A DNA stretch of 64,000 bases from a virus. Positions 52,092 to 59,422 of the stretch are shown here, piece by piece. The DNA lies in the IMG/VR virus record IMGVR_UViG_3300017917_001342, positions 183,669 through 247,668 of that record; one strand, given 5' to 3'. Under the pieces are notes generated by a model. That model worked only from the letters and a program-made list of their open reading frames with translations, was not told the DNA's origin and ran no database searches. Each line of letters opens with the position of its first letter. Position 1 is the first letter of the stretch. A program made the translations under genes and the position numbers.

Positions 52092-52120
52092 TGTATAGCA
52101 GAGCGGTAAAAGGTGGTCAA
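52092..52120 (-). promoter_or_regulatory. Early promoter, cluster type
   Basis: Minus strand GGTTGACC, 17-base spacer ending TGC, TATACA. The -35 overlaps the stop of the upstream gene at 52117. Confidence 0.75.
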
Positions 52121-52416
52121 CCGTATTTTAACAGTAATTCTAAGAATTTTTCCTGTGAGAGATCTACTAGTTTAGCCCATTCCTCAAATGGATAAGGCTT
52201 GTCATGCAAGTACCACGAAACTGTACCATCTTCTCTGGTAACAGCCGGACCATCGGTTCTATGTATCTGGCCGTAGTAGTACCATCGTTCGTGTGGGCTA
52301 TAGTCTCTGCAAACAGCAGGACCGTCAGTTCTGTGTAATACCTTATCTGGCTTGTGTGTACCAGTTACATGGTAATACAGTGTTAATCCACTGCGTAGTT
52401 TAACAATTTCCTGCAT
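52117..52416 (-). CDS. HRxDGPA-repeat protein
   Basis: 99 residues with two repeats of about 24 residues: VLHRTDGPAVCRD...RWYYYGQ and IHRTDGPAVTREDGTVSWYLHD. These MORN-like beta hairpins occur in phages and other large viruses without known function. Paralogue of the upstream gene. Confidence 0.8.
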   Translation of the reverse strand: MQEIVKLRSGLTLYYHVTGTHKPDKVLHRTDGPAVCRDYSPHERWYYYGQIHRTDGPAVTREDGTVSWYLHDKPYPFEEWAKLVDLSQEKFLELLLKYG

Positions 52417-52418
52417 AG

Positions 52419-52781
52419 TTAACCATATTGCAAAATCATAGCCAGTCGCTGTTCTTGATAGATCATTGGCACACGTTTGATATACTCTTCGAATCGTAAC
52501 TTTTTACCGTCTAGCCACCATTCTACGCTGCCGTCATCATGCTCAACTGCCGGACCGAGAAGTCGATGCAGATGATTCCAATAACGCCATTCAAGTATAC
52601 CTGTAGTTTTGGTATAAATCGCAGGGCCGTCGAGTCTATGGATAGTATTATTTTGATACCACACATAAGACCCATCTGGATATTCCAGTGCAGGTCCGTC
52701 AACTCGATGCAATTTACCGTTGACTTTCCAACGCTTTACACCGGCTCTGCTAACAGTCAATGTCGGAGTCTTTTTAGTCAT
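52419..52781 (-). CDS. HRxDGPA-repeat protein
   Basis: 120 residues with three repeats: KLHRVDGPALEYPDGSYVWY, TIHRLDGPAI and HLHRLLGPAVEHDDGSVEWW. Both repeat proteins share the C-terminal 'FEE(W/Y)..(L/V)......L..(I/L)L(K/Q)YG' helix, so they arose by duplication. It overlaps the dehydrogenase gene by four bases. Confidence 0.8.
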   Translation of the reverse strand: MTKKTPTLTVSRAGVKRWKVNGKLHRVDGPALEYPDGSYVWYQNNTIHRLDGPAIYTKTTGILEWRYWNHLHRLLGPAVEHDDGSVEWWLDGKKLRFEEYIKRVPMIYQEQRLAMILQYG

Positions 52782-53536
52782 ACATCGTCTCGCAGTGTTT
52801 TATTACGTTCAACTGCCCATGCTGCATAGGATTCTGCAATTTGCATATCGGTCATTAGTGTAGACATTGCCGCAGTGTCTTTTGGTAAACAACCACCGCC
52901 GAATCCATATCTACCATCCGGTCCTGGCTGATCCCAATAGCCTTTGCCAAGTCTAGGATCCATGTCTAATACTTGTTTAACGCCGCGCCAATTAAGATTC
53001 AATGCATCGCAGGTTTTTCTAATGTCGTTTACAATTACAGTTCTAACAGCAAGATAAGAATTGACAGCCAGTTTTGCCATAGCTGCATCTTTTGCACTGC
53101 CAATATGTGTTATTGGTATTGTTGCAAAATCTTGCATAAACTCTGCAACATTGTCACCGCCTACAATTGACATCAATGGAGTTACTGCATCAGTAGTCCA
53201 AGTGGCTTTACGTAGAAACTCTGGCCATACAATAGCAGTGTTGTCGAGTTTTAAACTGTCGCAATCAACAGGCGACATCGTACTGCGTATCACCGTAACA
53301 CCTAAAAAACCCTGTTGTGCAGCAAGATCTAATGCGTTGATTACAGCAGATGTATCGTGTGTATGCTCGGAATTCAGCGGCGTTGGTACACAGACAAAAT
53401 GATACTTTGCACTTTTCCAGTCTACAATAGACTCTGGCAATTTTGGATCATTTATGTATACTGAGATGTGATTTTGCAAAGCGACTAGTTCAGTTGCTTT
53501 ACCTACATATCCATATCCGCTAATAACACAGTTCAT
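52778..53536 (-). CDS. UDP-glucose/GDP-mannose dehydrogenase-like, short form
   Basis: 252 residues; cellular enzymes have 390-450. The NAD-binding GYGYVGKA is at 8-15, VCVPTPLN and VIRSTMSP follow in the usual order, the central helix LAVNSYLAVRTVIVNDI is typical, and the catalytic Cys is C216 in GGGCLPKD. The C-terminal UDP-sugar domain is missing; the frame simply ends after the central domain. It may be a catalytically reduced phage form or depend on a partner. It starts within the stop of the upstream gene (TAATG). Confidence 0.85.
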   Translation of the reverse strand: MNCVISGYGYVGKATELVALQNHISVYINDPKLPESIVDWKSAKYHFVCVPTPLNSEHTHDTSAVINALDLAAQQGFLGVTVIRSTMSPVDCDSLKLDNTAIVWPEFLRKATWTTDAVTPLMSIVGGDNVAEFMQDFATIPITHIGSAKDAAMAKLAVNSYLAVRTVIVNDIRKTCDALNLNWRGVKQVLDMDPRLGKGYWDQPGPDGRYGFGGGCLPKDTAAMSTLMTDMQIAESYAAWAVERNKTLRDDV

Positions 53537-53874
53537 TAGACAATATCAGTTGTTTCAAGTTTACCCAATTCAATGCGAAGAATCTGTTCTGGTGCGTACC
53601 AAACGCTGTCAATTTTGATACCTTTAGTACCGCATTTTGCCAGCCATTCGTTTACTTTATCTTCAGCATCTACACGAATATTACCAAGCCCGCCAATGTT
53701 GTAATCTTCAAATGTAATGGTGCGTTCAAACGGCGGTCTAACATCTTTGATATAGATCACCAGATGCTGAGTATGACGTTGCAAAGGAGTAGTTTCGTCC
53801 CAGGCGTCGTAGGCTTTTTGTGCATCATCTCGCGGATCCCACAGCCATTTAAGTGTAGCAAACAGTCCCATCAT
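53536..53874 (-). CDS. Hypothetical protein
   Basis: 112 residues from the ATG at 53874, which overlaps the upstream stop (ATGA) and follows GGAGG closely; the next ATG, 3 bases on, is also possible. Beta-rich middle (HLVIYIKDVRPPFERTITFED). No family recognised. Confidence 0.65.
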   Translation of the reverse strand: MMGLFATLKWLWDPRDDAQKAYDAWDETTPLQRHTQHLVIYIKDVRPPFERTITFEDYNIGGLGNIRVDAEDKVNEWLAKCGTKGIKIDSVWYAPEQILRIELGKLETTDIV

Positions 53875-54233
53875 GCCTCCATCACATAGGGTTTGTCCCA
53901 ACGACCAACGTTGATGTCAATGTAGTGCGAACGGTGGAAGTAATCAGTTTGTGCATCGCTGTGGTCGAAGAAATCCGGACCTTTCATTGCAGCATAGACT
54001 TCTTTGAGAAAGTCTTTGGCTTTGCCAGTGTAGTGATCTTCGAGCCAGTACACGTTGACGTCAATATGACCATTGTGTGCATCTTGACCAAAATCAAGCA
54101 CACCGCTTTTGATATTCAGTACCAGCGTGCTGTGATGATGCACGCTCAGCGTGCCTTTCATGTTGTATTTTTTGAGAACAGCTTTGATTGCCGGAGCCAG
54201 TTGCGCTTTCATCTCTTGAGAAACGTAAGCCAT
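53871..54233 (-). CDS. Small conserved-looking phage protein, possibly LPD29-like
   Basis: 120 residues from ATG 54233 (MAYVSQEMK); the longer frame to 54299 would run into the promoter. LKKYNMKGTLSVHHHSTLVLNIKSGVLDFG followed by DVNVYWLEDHY recalls a small alpha-beta domain of large polyvalent proteins (LPD29 in my memory). Low certainty on that name. Confidence 0.65.
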   Translation of the reverse strand: MAYVSQEMKAQLAPAIKAVLKKYNMKGTLSVHHHSTLVLNIKSGVLDFGQDAHNGHIDVNVYWLEDHYTGKAKDFLKEVYAAMKGPDFFDHSDAQTDYFHRSHYIDINVGRWDKPYVMEA

Positions 54234-54270
54234 TGCGTAAGTCCTTGTGCTGTGTTGCTGCGTTGTGTTA

Positions 54271-54299
54271 TACATAGCACCAGGCAAAGGTACGGTCAA
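54271..54299 (-). promoter_or_regulatory. Early promoter, cluster type
   Basis: Minus strand GGTTGACC, 17-base spacer ending TGC, TATGTA. Confidence 0.75.
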
Positions 54300-54314
54300 C
54301 CGTTTTATAAAAAT

Positions 54315-54340
54315 AAAGGGGGTATAAACCCCCTTTTTTT
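54315..54340. terminator. Bidirectional terminator
   Basis: AAAGGGGG / CCCCCTTT with a six-base loop; seven or more Ts on the plus side and a T-rich tail on the minus side. It ends the nitroreductase transcript. Confidence 0.85.
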
Positions 54341-55037
54341 AAGAAATAACTTCTACGTCTATGTGTTTTTCTTTTGACGTAAAGATTTCGTCCGGATACA
54401 GGTGGTGTTCACGACGATTGCGTTCTTCGTCTTTGAATCCGATCCCCATGATAAGCAGTATGTTGCCTTTTACACCTAGCAATTCTTGAACTTTTGCTAC
54501 GTCAAAACATTGGCAGCAACCTGTTGAGTAACCCATGAGTGATGCAGTGAGGTTCATATAACCTGCTGCAATACCAACTGCAATAGAACGATCTCGCTTG
54601 TAATCTTCTGACAACATAGTAACAAGTTGTTGCTTGTCATTGTCGTAATATTCAAGATGCAAACCTGTTACACGTTCGCTCATCACCTGGTGATATGCAG
54701 CCGCTGCGGGACTGTGTTCTAGGTCTTCGGCATTGAAATCTTCTACTAACACAACTAATAGATTTGCTAGTAATTGTGCCTGAGTCTTCATGCTGAATTC
54801 GCTAGTGTGTTTGTTAACCACACCGCCCAACATAGAAGTGTCATGAATTTGTCTAATAAGGTCTCTATTTGTTACAAATATAGGTTTATAAAATGTAACG
54901 TTTTGCTTAGACGGGCATTCAGTTACAGCAGTCTTAATTACTTCTAGATCTTCTTCGGGGATTGATTTTGAGAGATCCCAATTGCGTTGGCAACGCTGGC
55001 TGCGACGCACTGCCTTTATCAATGTTGTGTTATCCAT
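54339..55037 (-). CDS. Nitroreductase-family protein
   Basis: 232 residues. An early RRSQR motif binds the FMN phosphate in this family; SIAVGIAAGYMNLTASLMGYSTGCCQCF and LLIMGIGF are the conserved C-terminal half. The protein is slightly long and would bind FMN and use NAD(P)H. Possible link to the NAD block at the other end of the window. It is preceded by a late promoter and GAGAGG, so it is probably expressed late although it lies among early genes. Confidence 0.85.
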   Translation of the reverse strand: MDNTTLIKAVRRSQRCQRNWDLSKSIPEEDLEVIKTAVTECPSKQNVTFYKPIFVTNRDLIRQIHDTSMLGGVVNKHTSEFSMKTQAQLLANLLVVLVEDFNAEDLEHSPAAAAYHQVMSERVTGLHLEYYDNDKQQLVTMLSEDYKRDRSIAVGIAAGYMNLTASLMGYSTGCCQCFDVAKVQELLGVKGNILLIMGIGFKDEERNRREHHLYPDEIFTSKEKHIDVEVIS

Positions 55038-55071
55038 AATAACCTCTCTTTCATATACAGGTCTGGCTAGA

Positions 55072-55077
55072 TATTTA
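55072..55077 (-). promoter_or_regulatory. T4-type late promoter candidate
   Basis: Minus-strand TAAATA in GCACTAAATATCTA, 34 bases before the ATG at 55037. Confidence 0.6.
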
Positions 55078-55113
55078 GTGCGCAGTTATTTAAATCTGAG
55101 GTTATTATCACAA

Positions 55114-55845
55114 TTAGAGCAAATATTTTTTTATCAGAGATTTTACTTTGCCTGCAAAGTTTTGTTTCTCTTCTCTAGTACTCATAGTGTCTATTAGATG
55201 TTTAGATTCATCGTAGAATTTATATGCACGGCTAAACAATCTATTGTATTGACGCTGTCCTTCGGGACCTTCTTGGAATAAACCGCGCCCTAGTTTTTGA
55301 TTAGATAATGCAAGTCTTATGACTTCTTTTGATTCCTGTGCAGTACCTACACGGCCTATGGTTTTTAAACTTTCCATTTCGCCATTGACGATATCAAGCA
55401 ATGCCTGTGCAAAACGTGCATTGATTTCCTGCGGTTGTCTTAGATAGGTTTTATATGAATCATCATCACTTTGACGTCGAAGTGCTTTGCCTCGACTTTT
55501 GTAATCATCTAATGCATGTTGTATCTCGTGTGTAAGCACACTGATCAACTCGGTTCTATAATGAACAAGCCGGCGATCTAATGACACAAGATTGTATCTT
55601 GGATCATACCAACCTACTACGCCCTTTTCTGGTTTATGTAGTGCAAATTGTAATTGCTGATCGAACAACAGGTTAATCATATAACCAGAATAGAACTGCG
55701 GCAACGCCCCCGGCATTTCGCTTAGTGTTACAACGTGTTTTGGTTTATTTTCAATTAGCCAATCAGCAACGTATTTAGAAATACGTAGTAGATCTACGCT
55801 GTCTTCAGTGGCTTCATCTAGTGTGTCGAATTCAAATATGCGCAT
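55114..55845 (-). CDS. Tagged zinc metallopeptidase-like protein
   Basis: 243 residues. LTHEIQHALDDY gives H-E-x-x-H at about residues 110-114, and QPQEINARF about 28 residues on offers a third-ligand Glu, so this is gluzincin-like. The N-terminus MRIFEFDTLDE|A carries the head-tag signature with a cut after E11. A second HExxH module is inside the protein from 17686, so two packaged peptidases are suggested. It has no ribosome site; the ATG lies five bases after a late-promoter core, inside an inverted repeat. Confidence 0.8.
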   Translation of the reverse strand: MRIFEFDTLDEATEDSVDLLRISKYVADWLIENKPKHVVTLSEMPGALPQFYSGYMINLLFDQQLQFALHKPEKGVVGWYDPRYNLVSLDRRLVHYRTELISVLTHEIQHALDDYKSRGKALRRQSDDDSYKTYLRQPQEINARFAQALLDIVNGEMESLKTIGRVGTAQESKEVIRLALSNQKLGRGLFQEGPEGQRQYNRLFSRAYKFYDESKHLIDTMSTREEKQNFAGKVKSLIKKYLL

Positions 55846-55869
55846 GCTGATATTTAGTCAGCATGCGCA
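55839..55869. repeat. Perfect 12-base inverted repeat enclosing a late promoter core
   Basis: TGCGCATGCTGA (55839-55850) and TCAGCATGCGCA (55858-55869) flank a 7-base loop. On the minus strand the loop and arm junction spell CTAAATATC, and the downstream arm contains the start codon of the metallopeptidase (55845). Confidence 0.85.
55851..55856 (-). promoter_or_regulatory. T4-type late promoter candidate, leaderless arrangement
   Basis: Minus-strand TAAATA followed by TCAGC and then ATG. It is the third example of exactly five bases between core and start codon. Confidence 0.6.
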
Positions 55870-55878
55870 CACTTTTGA

Positions 55879-56253
55879 TTAACCAAACTTGGCTTTGAGA
55901 CGTTCGTATTCGGCACGTTCACGTTCTGCTTGTTCAGCTTCGCGACGTTTGATGTCCTCGATGCGAGCGTTGTACTCTTCATCGGTTTCCATACGCTTAC
56001 CAACAAACTTCCAAACGATACGTTCACCGTCGTAGTCATTTACCCAGTCTTTGTCAAGCTTGATGTCTTTGAACTTGTCGCCGTAATCCTTGCGGATTTC
56101 TTCAACACGAGCAACGATTTCGTCAAGTGTGTAACCATCCCAATCCATGGTTACTTCAATAAACACTTTGCGACCAAAGCTGGTGTAATCCTCACCAAGG
56201 CTCGCTGTGATTTCTTTGCGATCCATTTCATTTACTTTGCGAGCCTTGGTCAT
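55879..56253 (-). CDS. Hypothetical protein with charged C-terminal helix
   Basis: 124 residues. An alpha-beta N-terminal part (KVFIEVTMDWDGYTLDEIVARV) and a Glu/Arg-rich coiled-coil tail (KRREAEQAERERAEYERLKA). AGGAG precedes the ATG. Function unknown. Confidence 0.75.
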   Translation of the reverse strand: MTKARKVNEMDRKEITASLGEDYTSFGRKVFIEVTMDWDGYTLDEIVARVEEIRKDYGDKFKDIKLDKDWVNDYDGERIVWKFVGKRMETDEEYNARIEDIKRREAEQAERERAEYERLKAKFG

Positions 56254-56282
56254 GTTAGTCTCCTAATGTGTGTTGTGATTTA

Positions 56283-56310
56283 CACTTAACATCTATAGAT
56301 CTGTTGTCAA
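56283..56310 (-). promoter_or_regulatory. Early promoter, cluster type
   Basis: Minus strand TTGACA, 16-base spacer ending TGT, TAAGTG; the -10 is weaker than in the others. Confidence 0.55.
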
Positions 56311-56324
56311 CAGGTATTTTAGAG

Positions 56325-56621
56325 TTAAACCCCGATACTGTCTGCCAAAATACCTGCATCGTGCAAATACTTAAGTACAGTATCATTCGGTGTCACCCAA
56401 AACTGTTCTAGGTTGTTGTCGTTAATTTCTAGAATTCGAGTCCTCACCTCAGGATACGCAGTGCAGATTTTATCAAATCGATCATACAGTTTCATACATT
56501 GTTCGGTAGTTAACCCATATTCTTTGCGAGATGCCCTAGCCATAAATGCCATATGAATAATCAACTGATCGATATTGCCAGTGGGCTCTGTAGGTGCTGC
56601 TTTAAGATCATTAAAAGTCAT
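56325..56621 (-). CDS. Hypothetical protein
   Basis: 98 residues from ATG 56621 (MTFNDLK); the longer frame begins with TTG. Helical, with YGLTTEQCMKLYDRFDKIC. No family recognised. Confidence 0.7.
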   Translation of the reverse strand: MTFNDLKAAPTEPTGNIDQLIIHMAFMARASRKEYGLTTEQCMKLYDRFDKICTAYPEVRTRILEINDNNLEQFWVTPNDTVLKYLHDAGILADSIGV

Positions 56622-56658
56622 AGTAGTCAACCTTATGTGATTAAATTTTACACTGCAC

Positions 56659-56686
56659 TACTAGCATCTACTAATGCAGTGTCAAC
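56659..56686 (-). promoter_or_regulatory. Early promoter, cluster type
   Basis: Minus strand GGTTGACACTG, 16-base spacer ending TGC, TAGTAG. Confidence 0.65.
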
Positions 56687-56688
56687 CG

Positions 56689-57009
56689 TTAACTGCCAGT
56701 AATCAGTTCAATATCGCCAGTATCTAGAAGAACAAAATCTTCTACAAAGATTCGATCAAAGTTACCACTTAGTCGAATAGCAGTGTCGGCAGCAATGTAG
56801 AGATCCTTCCATGTATAGCCATCAATATCTACGGCAACTTCAAAACCTTTGCCGCGATAGATAAGCATCGGTTCGAGTTCTTCCAGAATAGGTGCTTCTT
56901 GATCAAATTTAATACCTTCACCATACATGCTGAATACAGCATAGAGATCATGTTCTTCTGCAAATTCACGGAAATAGTCGTACTCAACATCGAACGAATC
57001 AAGCGGCAT
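56689..57009 (-). CDS. Hypothetical protein
   Basis: 106 residues from ATG 57009, six bases after AAAGGA (the ATG at 57024 precedes that site). Acidic alpha-beta protein with FEVAVDIDGYTWKDLYIAAD, a strand-turn resembling one in 46695-47075. Confidence 0.7.
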   Translation of the reverse strand: MPLDSFDVEYDYFREFAEEHDLYAVFSMYGEGIKFDQEAPILEELEPMLIYRGKGFEVAVDIDGYTWKDLYIAADTAIRLSGNFDRIFVEDFVLLDTGDIELITGS

Positions 57010-57071
57010 AATAGGTCCTTTCATTTTGCCAAGATAAACAATGTACTGTAGCCATTAACAAAGATCAACAC

Positions 57072-57623
57072 TTACCATACATCCCAGATATGTTTCTTAC
57101 CAAGGTAGGTATCTGGATAGGGAAGATGATCCCAGTCTTCGTCTTTAAGAATACGACGTTCAAGTCGACGAACAGCATTGCGCACAGTTTCTTTGCTGAG
57201 AGTTTTGTACGCAGTGTTGCATCCAGTTTCGTTCCAATAGCCATCGCGGGTAAGTTTTGCATACTTGCGCTTAGCTTCGGCAATTTCTTTATCAACATCA
57301 ATGGGAGCATTTTCATAACGATATTTGCTCACATAGTATTTGTATTTTTCAGGCAGCGCACGAAGATAGCAGTCGTACATAACGCTGCCAGGATTAGTGT
57401 GACAGTACCAAAACTGTTTACGAACTGCACGGCAGTCAGCTTCGTAGCGTGCATTGGCAGCAGCAAGATCACGCTGATATTCGGCGTCGGTCTTGCGAAT
57501 TTTGATTTGTGTAGTTAGTTCGCCGTAGCGATGGTAACGACGATACAGCCAGTTGAGTTCGTCGTTGACGAATGCAACTTCAGTCTCGTAGCGAGACTTG
57601 GGTTTACGGTAAGTTCTGCTCAT
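57072..57623 (-). CDS. Basic helical hypothetical protein
   Basis: 183 residues, rich in Tyr, Arg and Lys, with long helices (DAEYQRDLAAANARYEADCRAVRKQ) and a basic N-terminus. It could bind nucleic acid. AAAAGGAG precedes the ATG. Confidence 0.7.
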   Translation of the reverse strand: MSRTYRKPKSRYETEVAFVNDELNWLYRRYHRYGELTTQIKIRKTDAEYQRDLAAANARYEADCRAVRKQFWYCHTNPGSVMYDCYLRALPEKYKYYVSKYRYENAPIDVDKEIAEAKRKYAKLTRDGYWNETGCNTAYKTLSKETVRNAVRRLERRILKDEDWDHLPYPDTYLGKKHIWDVW

Positions 57624-57648
57624 TTTGACTCCTTTTAAGCTAGATAGC

Positions 57649-57681
57649 TTAGAAGTCGTCGTAAAACTTTCTATAGTGCAT
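57649..57681 (-). other. Possible 10-codon leader ORF
   Basis: ATG 57681 to TAA 57649 would encode MHYRKFYDDF. AAGGA lies 7 bases before the ATG, and the ORF sits between promoter 57709 and the gene at 57623. It may be a leader peptide or chance. Confidence 0.3.
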
Positions 57682-57708
57682 AGTCTGTTCCTTTTTGTTA
57701 TTAATCAA

Positions 57709-57737
57709 ACATTAGCAAAAAGCTGTAGTTAATGCAA
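57709..57737 (-). promoter_or_regulatory. Early promoter, cluster type (weaker -35)
   Basis: Minus strand TTGCAT, 17-base spacer ending TGC, TAATGT. Confidence 0.5.
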
Positions 57738-57744
57738 GAAAAAT

Positions 57745-58011
57745 TTAATATCCTAGACGTTCACAAAGTGCATCCATGCCGGTTGTAGTACCTTTGATTT
57801 CGGGTAGTGCTTGCCAGCGGCGATATTGTTTACACAATTCAACAGTGCCGTTTTGTAAACCAGCTGTATTGGTTTCTATCGCTGTAGATTTGTCTGTCTT
57901 TGTAAACACAGTACGATGGTATGCAGTGTCAGCTATGTAAAAACACAAGTTGATACCAGCTAAAAACAATACTAACAGTATTGCATCTAGTGGGTCGTTC
58001 TTTTTATGCAT
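57745..58011 (-). CDS. Small membrane-anchored protein
   Basis: 88 residues from ATG 58011, just after the stop of the upstream gene; the longer frame to 58083 overlaps that gene. One N-terminal span (LDAILLVLFLAGINLCFYIA), then a soluble part with two Cys (LCKQYRRW, DALCERLGY) that would face the periplasm. Confidence 0.7.
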   Translation of the reverse strand: MHKKNDPLDAILLVLFLAGINLCFYIADTAYHRTVFTKTDKSTAIETNTAGLQNGTVELCKQYRRWQALPEIKGTTTGMDALCERLGY

Positions 58012-58012
58012 T

Positions 58013-58255
58013 TTAGTTACCGTTATCCAGTTGTTGACATTGTGCATTAAACACAAATCGTTGATAGTCGTCAGCTTTAGCATTGAGAAACGCTAGTGTT
58101 TTGTCAATGCTGTCTTTGCTATACTTGTCAAATGCTTCTTTTTTAGACCACTCTTTAATGTCATTGGTTACAGCACTGTAGGCATCTTGAAACATCTCTA
58201 ATACACGGTTTGCATCTTTTTCTGTTTCAACATCTACATACACACGATATGCCAT
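58013..58255 (-). CDS. Small helical hypothetical protein
   Basis: 80 residues, starting with a strand (YRVYVDVETE) and continuing as helices. TTAGGAGG is a near-perfect ribosome site. No family recognised. Confidence 0.75.
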   Translation of the reverse strand: MAYRVYVDVETEKDANRVLEMFQDAYSAVTNDIKEWSKKEAFDKYSKDSIDKTLAFLNAKADDYQRFVFNAQCQQLDNGN

Positions 58256-58276
58256 ACTGACCTCCTAACAACAATA

Positions 58277-58816
58277 TCATGCTGCCATACGGTTAGCACC
58301 AAGAGCGTCGCTAACCTTATAGCGTTCAAACATTTTATGTTCTTTTGTGCCAAATTCAAACGGATTTGCAGCATTAGATTCAACAGCTTTGCGCACAGTT
58401 GCCTGCATAGCACGATTGGCAGCAGCTTTGGCAGCGCGAAGTGCAGTTTTGCTAGGACCTTCTTTGAAATTGCCTTTTTGAACAATGTCAACGAACCGTT
58501 CAACAGGACGAACACCACGTGCCTGATTGCAGCGATTGCAGCTCATTGCAAAGTTTTCCCAAGTGTCAGTACCGCCTTGGCTGCGCGGTGTAACATGCTC
58601 GATAGTTGCGCTGTTGTGTTTGTTGGATTCAGGTACACAGTGCTGGCCACACCAGCAGCAACGCCAGTTTTGTGCTTCTGCAAGACGTACACGCATGTAG
58701 ACCTTTTTAGCAGACATGTAAGCCAGTTTGGCCTTAAAACCTTCGCCCGGATATTGCTTTTTCCAATAAGCTTTAGTGGGCTCTTCGGTGATAACAAACG
58801 GGACTTCGAACTTCAT
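58277..58816 (-). CDS. HNH endonuclease
   Basis: 179 residues. The beta-beta-alpha metal core is complete: CCWCGQHC gives the first zinc pairs, IEHVTPRSQGGTDTWENF has the catalytic His and the Asn, and SCNRCNQARG closes the zinc site. Flanking helices are Lys/Arg/Ala-rich. It may be a homing-type or DNA-processing nuclease; being an ordinary operon member with its own ribosome site, it is not obviously a mobile element. Confidence 0.9.
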   Translation of the reverse strand: MKFEVPFVITEEPTKAYWKKQYPGEGFKAKLAYMSAKKVYMRVRLAEAQNWRCCWCGQHCVPESNKHNSATIEHVTPRSQGGTDTWENFAMSCNRCNQARGVRPVERFVDIVQKGNFKEGPSKTALRAAKAAANRAMQATVRKAVESNAANPFEFGTKEHKMFERYKVSDALGANRMAA

Positions 58817-58847
58817 GACCGGTATCCTTGTTGCTGCCTATGCGTTA

Positions 58848-58875
58848 CACATAGCATCAACAACTTAGTTGTCAA
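58848..58875 (-). promoter_or_regulatory. Early promoter, cluster type
   Basis: Minus strand TTGACA, 16-base spacer ending TGC, TATGTG. Confidence 0.75.
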
Positions 58876-59189
58876 TCCTCAAATCGAGAATATTCCCACA
58901 ATTTTACTTTGTTATGACTACCGTAGGATTCAGGTGGTAACTGATCTCGCACAAACCGTTTGATTTCCAGTATAGCTGGACGATTATGTTGGTCTGCTGC
59001 ATTGTTTAGATACTCGTTATCTTTGTCAGACTCTGCATCTGCTAGCAACGAACCTAAGAAATTGCCAGGACCTATTTTGTAGTAATAGTAATATTCCAGA
59101 CTATGTCTCGTATGGTCGGGAATATTATAACCTTCAAAATCTAAACCACGCAGTTTAGCATAGAGAACATGTTCGTCATACTTGCTCAT
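58872..59189 (-). CDS. Hypothetical protein
   Basis: 105 residues, Tyr-rich (SLEYYYYYKIGPGNFLGSLL). ATGA overlap with the upstream gene. Function unknown. Confidence 0.7.
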   Translation of the reverse strand: MSKYDEHVLYAKLRGLDFEGYNIPDHTRHSLEYYYYYKIGPGNFLGSLLADAESDKDNEYLNNAADQHNRPAILEIKRFVRDQLPPESYGSHNKVKLWEYSRFED

Positions 59190-59422
59190 GCCGAATCCTT
59201 TGGTGGGTGATGTGCAGGATCTAGAACTACGTGAGTGCAGGTGTTATCAATTTTAATATACCATTCGCCGTATTCCGCCAACGCTTTGGGAATATTCTCT
59301 AGCTCTCTGCGCAGGTATTCTGCTTGATCTTTCCAGAATTTCGCTTCGGCAATCAACTTTGCACGTTCTTCTGAGCGATATACTTCGCCAAAACTATCCA
59401 AATGGCAATTAGTATGTGACAT
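59186..59422 (-). CDS. Small hypothetical protein
   Basis: 78 residues from ATG 59422 (MSHTNCHLDSFG), within the upstream stop (TAATG); the longer frame starts with TTG. A central charged helix (SEERAKLIAEAKFWKDQAEY) and a His-rich end. Confidence 0.7.
   Translation of the reverse strand: MSHTNCHLDSFGEVYRSEERAKLIAEAKFWKDQAEYLRRELENIPKALAEYGEWYIKIDNTCTHVVLDPAHHPPKDSA

Noticed and set aside
55839-55869. Reading the 12-base palindrome simply as a terminator
   Set aside because: There is no strong T-run on the minus strand, and the loop contains the late-promoter core, so a plain terminator does not explain it.
58277-58816. HNH gene as a homing element or intron
   Set aside because: No interrupted gene, no intron-like structure and normal operon spacing around it.
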